From: Pictodentalium vernedei
Taxonomy: Eukaryota; Mollusca; Scaphopoda; Dentaliida; Dentaliidae
Direction of reading: 5' to 3'
Assembly (NCBI GenBank): GCA_031216915.1
Contig: CM062294.1
Span: forward strand, 162,333,455-162,397,454
Length of the DNA: 64,000 nucleotides
In this document: positions 1-9,940 of the stretch, piece after piece
Layout: the number at the start of each line of letters is the position of its first letter
Numbering within the stretch: the stretch's first letter is position 1
Position numbers and translations under genes: made by a program
Notes under the pieces: model-generated
What the model was told of the DNA's origin: nothing
Databases searched by the model: none
Seen by the model: the letters and a program-made list of their open reading frames with translations, nothing else

Positions 1-428
1 GTGCGAAAGTAAAGGCACGTTGTAATGTAGAGGACCCACGGAGCTCATATTCAGATAAGGAACAGCCTCGGTGGCAATATACGAGTGCAGGAGTCGAAGT
101 AAGTACTCCGCGAGCTCACGAGCTTGGTATTTAGGTAGGCGGTATTACCTAGTGTAGAAAGCAAGCCATACGTAGGCAGAGTAAACCTTGAGACATGATG
201 ATACTTTCAGTTCACCCGACTCTACGTCTTCCCCTTTTGGAAAGTATTTGTCTTTCCAACTCCCCGCCAGGGGCGTCAATAAGCGGAATGTAAGTGGGAG
301 CTTGAAACCACCCACCCCTGCAACAATGTTTCCAATGGGTGCATTTCCTCTGGACTGGAGTCCTCATTATGGATTCGCTCGCACTAGCAATAATGTATTC
401 TGCAAGACTAGATTTGATACCTGGAGCC
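1..428. other. no gene recognised
   Basis: Open frames exist on both strands, but they overlap the repeat elements that follow and match no family I know. A GAAGTAAGT string near 97 resembles a splice donor, without further support. Confidence 0.3.
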
Positions 429-843
429 AATACTCTAAAACTTTTACAAGTATATTTTCTAGAATTGTATGTTCCACCTATCAACCTTTACTCAACGTGA
501 CGGCCATTACCGGCCAGCCTATTCACAAAAATAGCCAATTAATTTTCATTATTTTTTTCATTTTTTGTCTCAAAAACATAGGTTATGGCCCCTCTTTGGA
601 ACGAGCTCGTCAAAGAAATTAGTTATTCAAGAATTATTTTTGCAAGTGTCATCTGCTTTTCATGTTAGGCAAAGGTTAGTATAACGGACTAAAATCAATC
701 TTTATTTTTGTAAAAGATATGGCTGTTTGGCAAGTGGCCAGATCTTGGAAAATGCTAATGTTCATTGCTAACCCATTTAAGTCATAACTAGAAAATGCAA
801 TTCTGGAAAATACAGTTGTAAAAGTATTATAGTATTGAACTCT
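429..843. mobile_element. inverted-repeat MITE (family A), split by a nested MITE
   Basis: The left arm (about 429-480) has CCAATACTCTAAAAC and TTTTCTAGAATTGTAT. The right arm (about 775-843) carries the reverse complement, ending near GTATTATAGTATTG. The middle is occupied by a separate TTAA-type MITE at 482-678. A solo copy without the nested insert lies at 4388-4615, which supports the reading that this copy was split. No coding capacity; superfamily not determined. Confidence 0.55.
482..678. mobile_element. piggyBac-like TTAA MITE, partial copy
   Basis: The sequence matches the full copies at 3604-3861 and 14551-14804: an outer arm with the ACGGCC...GGCCAG stretch, then TTGTCTCAAAAACATAGG, then AACGAGCTCGTC, then the other outer arm ending AGGCAAAGG. 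The second arm of the central palindrome is missing, so this copy has lost about 60 bp. Its ends have drifted from TTAACCC to TCAACC and from GGGTTAA to AGGTTAGT. Confidence 0.65.
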
Positions 844-1840
844 GGACTCACTGATGTAACACGCGCTATGTCATTACAAATAGTGGTGTGTAGTTTCCGA
901 TTCGGTTTGTCGAGAACCCAGTTTGGGCACGGTACGTGTTAACTTAACAATTAGTTGACTCGAGGCTATTTCGTATATATGTTATTTATTCACTGATACA
1001 ATTCCCAATAAATCGTGAGTTTTCAACTAAAATCCCGGCAGACTAATATTCGAAACACACCATAAAGACGTGCCGTCGACGAGGTGATGACTTGATGACG
1101 TAGCTGGAATATTTTACCAGTGTTGAAATGAGCGATCACAGCCGGGTAAAATAAGATCTTCATCCCCCACCTACCTTCCAGAAACAGTCATCGTCGCGAC
1201 TCTTCTGCTGCCCACGTGGCTAAAATGTAAGTACTTTCAAGTGAAGTCACTCCCGAATCAATAATCTAGATGGAAATTTAATGCACAGTCAGAATTTTCA
1301 TTTTAATGCTAATCCGTCCAAGCTAGAAATAATAACCTATCAAAGATTATATCATCTGCTCATCACCTCTACGTACGATACTAGATTCAGTTTCGATTTT
1401 TTTTCACTGAAACCATCTACGTAAATCGAAACCAATTCGATCCACATTGAGTTTGGAACCTTCTTGTACGACCAGTTGCGACGTCAAAAGTTTCTGCGTC
1501 GCGAAGGTCAGACTTGTGCGTAATTTATTGAACTGAAAGTACATAAATACCGAGCCAATAAATCAATAAGAATAAGAAATTTTGAGAATACCACTATTCA
1601 GTCTGAGAACCAACTGACGTCCCAGCACATAACCACTCAATTCCTATATTTTGGCAAACTGTCCGTAGCGCCCTCCTGTCCGTCGCTACGACCAGGTCAC
1701 TATCAGAATGCGTTTTATGTGTAAAGTCGATTGTTGGTAGTGATTTATTCAAAACGACTGGGTAGATGGCGCTACGAGAAGTTTGATTGTCGATGCATTA
1801 GAACTTGGCTCACATACTGCCCTAATATTAATGAAAGTAA
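844..1840. other. no gene recognised
   Basis: No long open frame or known repeat is visible. AAAATGTAAGTA near 1224 matches a splice-donor consensus and follows a GC-richer stretch with CCACGTGG (about 1212), so a short first exon is possible but unsupported. Confidence 0.3.
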
Positions 1841-1860
1841 TCTATACATGACGGCATGCA

Positions 1861-2247
1861 TTGGTTCGTGCCGAAATTTCCAAGTGGAAATACCATTGGT
1901 TGCCGTATAAACACATTACACAATCTTTCAGAAACAATTTTTTGTGCGGTTTGGTGGTACGAAATAGTCTAGCATTGATTATAAACTGGAGATATGCAGC
2001 ACTAGTTCCATATACAGTACGTGGGGAGCGTATTATCATTAAATCACCCGCAGAGTGGAGATTCCACCCGGGCAATAATTGCAAATTTGTTGCAAAGCGT
2101 GAAAAAGCACAAGCAAAGTTCCAGCCAATGGATCTCCGGGTTAAACCCGGAGGTCAGTTCGCTGAAACATTGCTTGTGATTTTGTCCATATGTACAGAAT
2201 TGAAAAGTGATACTTTGGGTGATAACTCCACTCCGCGGGTGTTTTAG
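1861..2247 (+). CDS. unassigned open frame, 128 codons
   Basis: An open frame of 128 residues with mixed composition and no motif, signal peptide or domain that I recognise. It could be an exon, a transposon remnant or chance. It ends just before a stretch rich in GATTCGATTCGA-like words (2288-2360), which resemble the ends of the inverted-repeat element at 50245-50827. No ribosomal or promoter context supports translation. Confidence 0.12.
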   Translation: MVRAEISKWKYHWLPYKHITQSFRNNFLCGLVVRNSLALIINWRYAALVPYTVRGERIIIKSPAEWRFHPGNNCKFVAKREKAQAKFQPMDLRVKPGGQFAETLLVILSICTELKSDTLGDNSTPRVF

Positions 2248-2589
2248 TTACAATCCACTCTCCACGTACTGTAACAGCAATGAAACGGATTCGATTCGAG
2301 TTTCGATTTGGTTTTCAAACGTTTGCCCGATTCGACTCGAGATTCGATTCGTGCAAGAAATCGCGGGCCCAAATTGAAAGTCCGTTTTACAAGTGCAGTT
2401 GTCGACTGCATTCTAATGGAAGCAGAGATGGTGGAATTCACTGAAATTGGAGGGTTACAGATTTCCAGCAACACGGTGGTTCCTCCCAGTGGGACAAAAA
2501 TTACAATCTTATATCGTCAAAAGAGTGATTACCCACTAGACTTTTGTTGAGATAGTTTTAAGATCTTTGAGATAGCTGCCATGTGGTCA

Positions 2590-2655
2590 CTTCTACATCA
2601 ATGATCTTCCAATACGAAGGCCAGCCTTCGGGTTGGAAGATTGTTGAAGTAGAAG
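2590..2655. other. 66-nt imperfect hairpin, miRNA-precursor-like
   Basis: CTTCTAC at 2590 pairs with GTAGAAG at 2649. Inside it TCAA-TTGA, ATCTTCCAA-TTGGAAGAT and CGAAGG-CCTTCG pair around a CCAG loop. About 30 of 33 positions per arm can pair, with a few internal mismatches, as in a pre-miRNA. No matching copy was noticed elsewhere in the window, unlike the MITE hairpins. Function is inferred only from shape. Confidence 0.3.
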
Positions 2656-3603
2656 ACGCCGAGGGAGAGGGTATCTTTTAGCACAGGGATCAAAGTGAAA
2701 GGTCGACAGATACATGCACTTTAATATAACTTCCAATTTGGCTTGATGTGAAGTTTTACCAGTCTCGCTTTTGGTTTACAACGTTAGTGAATGAAATGCT
2801 TTCCTTCATTCTCTGTCTGGAAAATAACACGGATATCTTGTCAAGAAGGATATCTTCATGTTTGCACACTTGTTATGCAAATTCGTATTTCTGGAAGTTA
2901 ATTGATTTCTGTTTACCGTCTTGAAAACGTGAAATCTTCTTTATTTTCTGGTGTCTATATTCATCTTAAAGCGCCATGTTCTTAATCAAGTTTTCAATAG
3001 AATTCTCTTGATTGCCCGTCCACAGCTGATTGAGTACTCACGTCTCTTACAATGTTTTGCACATCATAACAACATGAATCACCAAGAGACCAGTCAAATA
3101 CACCGTACTCCATTGATACACTGACAAATACTCTCACATGTCTGCCCCTTATAATCTGTCACCGTACCACGTTTTGTATGACCTGGTCTTATGGGTGAGA
3201 GAATTGACTTTTCATATGCAGAAAAGGGCAACAGAAATGTTTCACTCCAGGTACAGCTGAACCACAATTTTAGTCGCTGCATAATTATCATCAACCCTGT
3301 CATAGAATATGTATTTCCGCGATCCTTTGAATAACATTCACTTTTGGGTAGTATAACATGTGTTTTTGAACCCGATTTGCGTGGCATTCGATCTGTTAGA
3401 GCATCGACCCGTCCTGAGCAGGTACGTTACGTCTGCAAAAAGGTTGAAGAAAATATTGTCTATCGTCTAAGGACTGTGATGCCTTGCAATCGTTTCCAGT
3501 AGATTTTGTAGCGATGAACGGATTTGATTCCTACATATTTGTTTTAGAATCCAGGTGTGTGGGGTGATTCCATACATTCCGACTTGCTATCAAACAATTG
3601 TGT
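2656..3603. other. no gene recognised
   Basis: A 97-codon minus-strand open frame (3094-3387) shows no recognisable motif. Nothing repetitive was noticed until the TTAA MITE at 3604. Confidence 0.3.
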
Positions 3604-3861
3604 TTAACCCTTTACCCAACGTAACGGCCAAAACCGGCCAGCGCTATTCTCAAATATCGCCAATTAATTTTAATTATAATTATTTTTTCATTTTTTGTCT
3701 CAAAAACATAGGTTATGACCCCTCGTTGGAACGAGCTCGTCGAGCTCGTTCCAACGAGGGGTCATAACCTATGTTTTTGAGACAAAAAATGAAAAAAAAT
3801 TAGTTATTCAAGAATTGTTTTTGCAAGTGTCGTATGTTTTTCATGTTAGGTAAAGGGTTAA
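3604..3861. mobile_element. piggyBac-like TTAA MITE, complete
   Basis: The element is bounded by TTAA at 3604-3607 and 3858-3861, with termini CCCTTTACC and GGTAAAGGG, the TTAA/CCC...GGG signature of piggyBac elements. The centre is a near-perfect palindrome (about 3695-3795): TTGTCTCAAAAACATAGG, GACCCCTCGTTGGAACGAG, then CTCGTCGAG and the mirror image. The outer parts differ from each other, so the fold is central rather than fully terminal. No coding capacity. Confidence 0.75.
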
Positions 3862-4074
3862 TCAGTAGAAAAAGTATGAGATAGTGTTTGAAAAACGTTG
3901 TTGATGTTAGCTGGAAGAGAGAGGTGAGATAATGAGCGTAATTTGATATAACCCAAACACAAATATCAAGTATACTGATAAGCTGCGACAAATACGGAAA
4001 ACGTACATTCAGTTATTATTACACTGGCGCCACGAATTGTTACGTCAAAATTACAATAAGTTGTTGTACAATGC

Positions 4075-4351
4075 TACGGTACGGCTGCCGTGGACTGGTC
4101 ATTTTCCACAGGTGGGCAATATTTTTACGGACGTAAACATATTAGATTCCAAACAATAATTATAGGAATAATCATCAACAATTTAATTAATGAAGCGCCC
4201 GGTACAACCCGGTTCCTCTTTAGTTAAAATTTTGCTGATGATGATTCTTCTTCTTATATTATTATTATTGTTTTTTTCTTATCTGGTAAACGCATGCGTG
4301 GACATCACTGCCCACATGTGGATTACAACCAGTCCAAGGCGACTGTACTGC
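4075..4351. mobile_element. inverted-repeat MITE (family B)
   Basis: The left end, GCCGTGGACTGGTCATTTTC, is echoed by the reverse complement of GTCCAAGGCGACTGTACTG at the right. A shared centre holds ATTAATGAAGCGCCCGGTAC and GCTGATGATG. Related copies lie at 5501-5748 (same orientation) and at 34725-34971 and 42992-43232 (opposite orientation). No transposase; superfamily unknown. Confidence 0.6.
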
Positions 4352-4387
4352 ATCTTCACAAAATCGTTATTTTTCCCGACCAGGGGC

Positions 4388-4615
4388 CAATATTATAAAA
4401 TTTTAACAATTGTGTTTTCTAGATTTGAATTTTCTAGTTATGACTTTAAATGGGTTGAAATGAACCATCAGCTTCTTCAAATATGTGGCAGTTTGCGCGT
4501 TGGCAAATTGCCATTTCTTTGAAATAGCAATAATTCATTTTAGTTAATTAAATTAAAAAGTAGAAAATACAATTCTAGAAATTACAATTGTAAATGTTTT
4601 ATAGTATTGGATTCA
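4388..4615. mobile_element. inverted-repeat MITE (family A), solo copy
   Basis: The left arm CCAATATTATAAAATTTTAA and the right arm ending TGTTTTATAGTATTGG are imperfect reverse complements over about 70 bp. This is the undisturbed counterpart of the element split at 429-843. It lies 36 bp from a family B MITE. Confidence 0.6.
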
Positions 4616-5057
4616 GATTGCGATTCGATCGTGATTTTATTGCATCAGTTGGTCAGGGTTGTGTAAATAAAACACTGCGCAATCCAGATCGCATCAAGGA
4701 AAATCAACGAAAATAGCACCTGCGGTTCAATGTCCTGCTTATCTTTTTCGACCGGTTAGATTGTACAGAGTTGCTAGGAAGAAAGTCAACAGAAAATTCC
4801 CAATATGTAGCGATTCAATCGCGAACCGATCAAAAGTATGTCCGTTTTTATAAACACAGTACTAAATGTTTAAGTTATATATTGGTCTCATTTTATCTAC
4901 TGCTTGTCGCCGAAAAACAGCAAGGATGTAGTTAGAGAAATCGTCAAGTATGCAGGTAGAGAAATCATATTTACAAATATTTTGAGGCCCTTCGACTGAG
5001 CATCTATGTTAAATTTCCAAAGTTGGCTTTTAACAGTTTGTTGGAGAAATTTTGGAA
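4616..5057. other. no gene recognised
   Basis: AT-rich sequence with GATTCGATC-like words. No open frame of interest and no repeat partner noticed. Confidence 0.3.
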
Positions 5058-5066
5058 CCCCATCCA

Positions 5067-5434
5067 TATTATTATTATTATTTATTGGTGTTTAAGGTTA
5101 CATATTTCTGCACAATGGCTAACCATGACCGTGACAGTTTTACGGGTGGAGGAAGCCGGAGTACCCGGAGAGAACCACCGAGCAACGGCGAGCAACTGTC
5201 AGCTCCCCAACATACCAACTCCATACAAGCAGGGTTAGCAGTGGTTGAAGACATGTGCACCATCGACGTGCAGTACGCCTTAGTACACAACGTCACCGTG
5301 CCCCCACCTGGGCAATGGGGGTGAAGTGTCTTGCCCAAGGACACAACGCGGTTGTCGCAGGTGGGATTCGAACCGAGGACCTCTCGGCTTGAAGCCTGCA
5401 CCTCTACCAACTGAGCCACCGCGCCCCCAGGACC
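5067..5434 (-). mobile_element. tRNA-headed SINE, full length
   Basis: Read on the minus strand, it begins with a tRNA-like head containing an A box (GGTGGCTCAGTTGGTAGAG) and a B box (GGTTCGAATCC). The conserved body follows (TGTGTCCTTGGGCAAGACAC, then GTACTGCACGTCGATGG, then TCCACCCGTAAAACTGTCAC), and the tail is CACCAATAAATAATAATA. Direct repeats CCCCATCCA at 5058-5066 and 5435-5443 fit a target-site duplication made by LINE-type insertion. The body type is widespread in marine invertebrates and resembles what has been called MetaSINE; I could not check the subfamily. Confidence 0.88.
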
Positions 5435-5500
5435 CCCCATCCAACTTACCATCATCGGATTTATCGCAAACGGACACAATTCTGTCTGTAAATATAGATT

Positions 5501-5748
5501 ACAGTAAGGATGCCGTGGGCTGGTCACTTTCCACGGGTGGATAATATTTCTATGGATGCAGTAATATTAGATTCCAAACACTAATAATAGGAATAGTCAT
5601 CAATAAAATTAATTAATGAAGTACCGTGTACAACCCGGGGTTTCGTTGATTAAAACTTTGCTGATGATGATTTTTATTACCTGGTAAACACATGCGTGGA
5701 AATCACTGCCCAAGCGTGGATTACGACCAGTCTACGATGGCTGTACTA
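5501..5748. mobile_element. inverted-repeat MITE (family B)
   Basis: Same order of modules as 4075-4351: GCCGTGGGCTGGTCACTTTC, a TTAGATTCCAAACACTAATA stretch, AATTAATGAAGTACCG, GCTGATGATGATT and GGTAAACACATGCGTGG, ending near GGCTGTACTATA. It lies 66 bp beyond the SINE insertion. Confidence 0.6.
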
Positions 5749-5815
5749 TAAATGGTGTTTGCTGATATGAGAAAAAACGGACTTCAATTACAGGATTCTG
5801 AGAGCCTTCAGATTA

Positions 5816-6109
5816 TTGGTTAAACGTTATCCAATGTTCACCCACCCATTAATCGATAGTGCTCCAGCGTATCACTGGAATGTGAATTCAGAAGGAAAAA
5901 GCGGGAGCGCGGTGGTCGGTGATTCATGGCTTCATGCGACAAAAAAAGGATTCCATAGCCACGGGTGTTTCCCAAAAATGGGATTCAATGGGATGTGGCC
6001 ATTGGATATAGAGCTGATGAGAATCGGATACGACTTCGTTGTAATAAGGGGAGATAACTCTGCATACAGGTTATGGGAAATCAAGCAATCTGATTGGTTA
6101 GTTATATAA
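5816..6109 (+). CDS. unassigned open frame, 97 codons
   Basis: The open frame begins at a plausible ATG. The frame is also open upstream to about 5775, and an ATTACAGG acceptor-like string (about 5788) precedes it, so it could be a terminal exon. The protein has a strikingly ordered look, with GMWPLDIELM, YDFVVIRGDN and a tryptophan-rich end, but I recognise no family. Chance or a transposon remnant remain possible. It lies about 300 bp upstream of the promoter-like cluster at 6421-6624. Confidence 0.22.
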   Translation: MVKRYPMFTHPLIDSAPAYHWNVNSEGKSGSAVVGDSWLHATKKGFHSHGCFPKMGFNGMWPLDIELMRIGYDFVVIRGDNSAYRLWEIKQSDWLVI

Positions 6110-6420
6110 ATGATCTAGATAAATGAAATAACAAGAGTGCACGGAATAGGCTCAGAACTAACAAAAATAGACCAGAATAGCTAAATATAGTAATAATAAG
6201 CAAAGCTGTTCCAACTAATAGGCTCTTCTACGCTACTGGAGTATACTCTACAACAAAGAAACATGGCCAGGTAGACGAAAACTATTGCATATATAGATAG
6301 AAGCAGAGAATCCTGAAAGAATTCGAAATAATACAAACTCGGGTTGTTTGTGTTAAATCGATTTACTCCGATTCAATCGAACATACCCTCCAAACTCACC
6401 CCTGTCCTGTTGTAGGCCTC

Positions 6421-6624
6421 TAGGCAACATAGCAACCACGTGCTACCATAGAAACCAAGATGGCAGCCTCCAGTATACAAAATGGACGACGGAAATACGT
6501 ATCACCCTAGCAACACGCGCTGCGCATGCGCACCAACACCACGTATCACTATGGAGATGACGTCACAACATGACTGCTCACGCGAGTTACCATACCATCA
6601 CTGGGTCAGGTGGCTATGACGTCA
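6421..6624. promoter_or_regulatory. promoter-like cluster of metazoan factor motifs
   Basis: Within about 200 bp there are: a perfect NRF1-type palindrome TGCGCATGCGCA (6521-6532); two consensus CRE sites TGACGTCA (6558-6565 and 6617-6624); a YY1-like AAGATGGCAGC (6457-6467); and several GGCAAC/AGCAAC words (6424, 6432, 6509) resembling RFX half sites. The stretch is GC-richer than its surroundings. This combination is typical of TATA-less housekeeping promoters. No transcript start or downstream exon was identified, and a transposon-borne promoter is an alternative. Confidence 0.35.
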
Positions 6625-6689
6625 CATGAGATCCTGCAAATGCGATCCTGCAAACTATACCTCAAACATGCGAGCTATACTACTCCCGG

Positions 6690-7545
6690 GAATCAGGAAT
6701 CACAAAAGGAAATCCCAAAAGTTGAACTTAGCAGTGAGTTACTGTGCAGGTTAACTGACTGATCGAAGATCATAATATATCCCAATATGTTATCTCGGGT
6801 CACTAGATCATTACGTAACTGATGAATTGTCAGAAATAGGAACAAAACAACGGAAGGAGAAAATAGTGCACTGCAAATTGCAAAAGCGTTCACTTTCTCT
6901 GTTAAATCGCGATCTCATTGCAATACTTATGTAAAATCGCGATTTTATAAATGAAATATTACAAACTTAAGGCCGAGTCAAAGGTAGCGAGCGAAAAGAC
7001 AAGGCAGCAACGTTCGCGAATTTCTTTTTAACAAGCGAGGTTCCGCAGTGCTGTGCATTGGGTAGAGAAGTTCGACCAGAGAGTGACTGTATCCCGATCC
7101 GATCAAATATCTATATCCGGTTTTGTAACGCCCAAACGCCAGAGCATACAGTTCGTGAAGAATGGACTACAGAAACACTCTTAGATTGGAGAATCCACAC
7201 TTACATTAAATTGATTTGAAAAGCATTCCTAATATTTTTCAGCCAATAAACATTTTGCTTGACTCGAGAAGTCTTTTTTCCTGGCATTTTACTCGAGCTC
7301 AAAGTGCTTATAATATTTCAAAGTTTATCAGTTATGTTTAGGGTGGAACAACTGCCTCAAGTCTTATTCATTATTTTCTCTCCATTTTTCAAACTTCTGT
7401 CCACGAGCCAACACATTAACTGTTTCAAATTGAAACATGTCTAACTTCAAAACAAATGATGGCTAGATCATCCCTACATGTTTGCTTAACGAGAAAACGA
7501 AATTCACTGGTTACAGCCATGAAATTCAAATAAGTAACTGAACAA
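6690..7545. other. no gene recognised
   Basis: Unique-looking AT-rich DNA. TTAAATCGCGAT (about 6903) and AAATCGCGATTT (about 6935) form a small palindromic pair. No coding frame convinces. Confidence 0.3.
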
Positions 7546-7548
7546 ATC

Positions 7549-7618
7549 GTCCCCTGAGTTGCAATGGTGTGTTCTGTGTGCCAGTAGGTACACAGAACAC
7601 TTCGGAAATCAGGGGACG
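7549..7618. repeat. short inverted repeat
   Basis: GTCCCCTGA and GTTCTGTGT on the left pair with ACACAGAAC and TCAGGGGAC on the right, giving an interrupted hairpin of about 70 bp. It could be one end of a small foldback element together with the inverted repeat at 7788-7955. Confidence 0.4.
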
Positions 7619-7787
7619 AAATGAAAGTGGGTAAAGGGCATTAATCCTTCTACCAGTTGAATTGTAGAGACATTTCCGCGTAGCTTTCTTTCCGCTGGGA
7701 GAATGTTGTAATGTGGCCAACAGTTGGAAACACGTCACAGATGCATTTTCTGTTATGGCATGTTCCAGGAAAATGTGCTGAGATAGA

Positions 7788-7955
7788 TAAGGAACGATCG
7801 TTTGTTTCTGTCTATTTCTTGAGATATGAACCCCAAAAAACAAAGGCAAAACTATGTAAATGGGTGTAGCTATGTTTGGCCTTTGTTTTTGTTTGTTTTT
7901 TGTTTTGGGGTTCGCAAATCAAGTAATAGACACAAACAAACGACCATTCCTTATA
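7788..7955. repeat. inverted repeat with arms of about 65-80 bp
   Basis: The left arm (ATAAGGAACGATCGTTTGTT, then GAACCCCAAAAAACAAAGGC) is mirrored by the right arm (GCCTTTGTTTTTGTTTG, then CGACCATTCCTTAT). The spacer is about 20 bp. No target-site duplication was resolved, and nothing codes. Confidence 0.5.
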
Positions 7956-8553
7956 ATTAAACTTGGGGCAATACATTTAAACACTCTCTACTTTGCGTAG
8001 TTGAAATAAAAACCAGGTCCCACCATGCTTCCTAGTGATGACTGAATTAAAAAGGCACAGTTCTCGAAAATTCTGTTTCAAATAACGATGCATTTCGCTG
8101 AAACATGTTCTGCCATTAAAAACTCTTCATCACCAATGAATTGCTTAAGGTAAAAGGAACATCATAGGCCACGCCCACACAAAACCTCAATCTCCTTTTC
8201 CACTTTGCGGGAGGGTTCTGTCATTCAAAGCAATTCTGAGACTGAGTTAAATTTAATTCTGATTTTAACAATTTCCTGAGAAACTGAAAGCAAAATTTGT
8301 AAATGTGGGTGAAGTTGGTTGAAGTTTGTTTCAGAAAGAGTTCATTTAGGCTATTTGGAAATTGGAAAGTTTTGTTTGCGTGTGTTCGCTTGTGAGCTAT
8401 TATGACCGGCTATTGTTTATGTTTGATTTGGGTAAAACGATGAACGCAGACGATCACATGTTGCGTATGGACAAATTGAACATGGAATAAAATACATGCT
8501 GAGGATTTCATTGTTTATTAAAGTTTATTTTGAAAGTCTTTTTAATATGATGA
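7956..8553. other. no gene recognised
   Basis: No open frame or repeat partner recognised. The right edge is the target site of the 5S-headed SINE. Confidence 0.3.
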
Positions 8554-8554
8554 C

Positions 8555-8590
<36 letters not shown>

Positions 8591-8976
8591 TTGGTGTTTA
8601 AGGTCATATACTTAGGCACAATGGCTAATCGTGACCGTGACAGTTTTACGGGTGGAGGAAGCCGGAGTACCCGGAGACAACCACTGAGCAACGACGAGCA
8701 GCTGCCAGCTCCCCAACATCGTAACTCCGCACTGCAGCACAGGCACGGTTAGGTCGGTTCAAGACATGCGTATCATCAACGTGCAGTACGCCTTTGTACA
8801 CGGCGTCATCGTGCCCCCATGTGGACAACCGGGGTTAAGAGCCTTGCCCAAGGACACAACGCGGGAGTCCGAATTGATCGCTCAGACGGTCACCCATCCG
8901 AGGATTAACCGTGCTCGACGTTGCTTAACTTCGGTGATCTGACGAGAACCGGTTACCGCAACGCCACCGCGCCCCC
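8554..8976 (-). mobile_element. 5S-rRNA-headed SINE sharing the body of the tRNA-headed SINEs
   Basis: On the minus strand the head (about 8960 down to 8880) closely follows 5S rRNA: ACCGGTTCTCGTC, GATCACCGAAGTTAAGCAAC and GGATGGGTGACCG, which cover the internal A-box and C-box promoter. It joins directly to TGTGTCCTTGGGCAAGG, the same body as in the tRNA-headed SINEs, and ends in a (TTTA)n tail (about 8558-8592). Perfect 10-bp direct repeats AATATGATGA at 8544-8553 and 8977-8986 show LINE-type insertion. In SINE terms this is a SINE3-type head on a SINE2 body. Confidence 0.88.
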
Positions 8977-8986
8977 AATATGATGA

Positions 8987-9940
8987 GATAAATTTAATTA
9001 ATTTTCATGCTGACACAATCTGAGCGTGCGGGGGTTTCTTTTCCATTCACACGGTGCAACGTAATTATTAAGACAGACATTGGGGGCATGGTTTAGGTCG
9101 GGCCAAATGCGCTTTTTCGGTTCATTGTGGTTATGGAAAAAAAAATGAAATACTTTGGCCAATCATTTTGCCTGAAAATGAATGAACAGACAAAGGTTTA
9201 ATTATTTCTGGATGACCAGAATTGAACTAAAAAAGTTAAAGCAGCCGGAGCAGTGGAAACTAAACAGTGGGGGACACTATAGATTTTCATATAACTAGAT
9301 TGCTGGCACGTCTTCGAAGAACGTCGCCATTCAACTGCTCCGCCCCCCCCCCCCCCGCACCCCCCCCCCAACAAAAAGCCCTAATATGGCATCAAGTCAA
9401 ACAAAGCGGTATCTTCTCTCAATCCAATGGCGTTTGATGGTATGAAAGCTATTACTCCTGACTCTTGTCAACTCGAACAGCATTAATTTCATCAAGCACC
9501 ATGGAGTTAACAGAGCACCAAAAACTACCAGCACTGCTTCAACTTTCCAGTCTCAGTACACTTGTTTGTCGCTTTCTGTCCGATCCACCATCTACTATAT
9601 CTCTTTCAAAATGTTGAATAAATATTGTTGAAACTAATTATGTTGTAAATATTCAATTTGTGTGTGCCACAAAAGACATGTACATCATCAACATATTCAT
9701 TTTTCACAGACATCTTCAAAAAGTGATTGACGTTTGCGAAGCGTCGGAAACTTAAAAACTTCCAAGACATGTCATCCCGATGCAGCATTGTTTATTTATA
9801 GCTCCCACCCCCCCACCCCCCCCCCCCCCCGCTATAAGATGACGGCAGTGGAGATACTTTTCTATTGTTGACCAGTGTCCTGTCTAGCAACCCTGTAGTA
9901 TAGAGATCAGTGAGAAGCATATATTTGAAAAACGCACCTG
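8987..9940. other. no gene; poly-C runs
   Basis: Long C runs at about 9341-9370 and 9808-9830. No coding frame recognised. Confidence 0.35.

Noticed and set aside
188..622. 144-codon plus-strand gene
   Set aside because: The second half lies in two nested MITEs and the first half has no recognisable motif.
1212..1232. first exon with split start codon at AAAATGTAAGTA
   Set aside because: A good donor consensus, but no partner acceptor or downstream coding exon could be identified.
2288..2365. second copy of the 50245-50827 element
   Set aside because: Only GATTCGATTCGA-type words are shared; there are no matching ends or palindrome.
5340..5425. tRNA gene
   Set aside because: The A and B boxes belong to a SINE head with body, tail and target duplications; the cloverleaf is not intact and the same head recurs at four other sites.
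8880..8960. functional 5S rRNA gene
   Set aside because: Only the promoter-bearing part resembles 5S; it is fused to a SINE body and flanked by a 10-bp target duplication.
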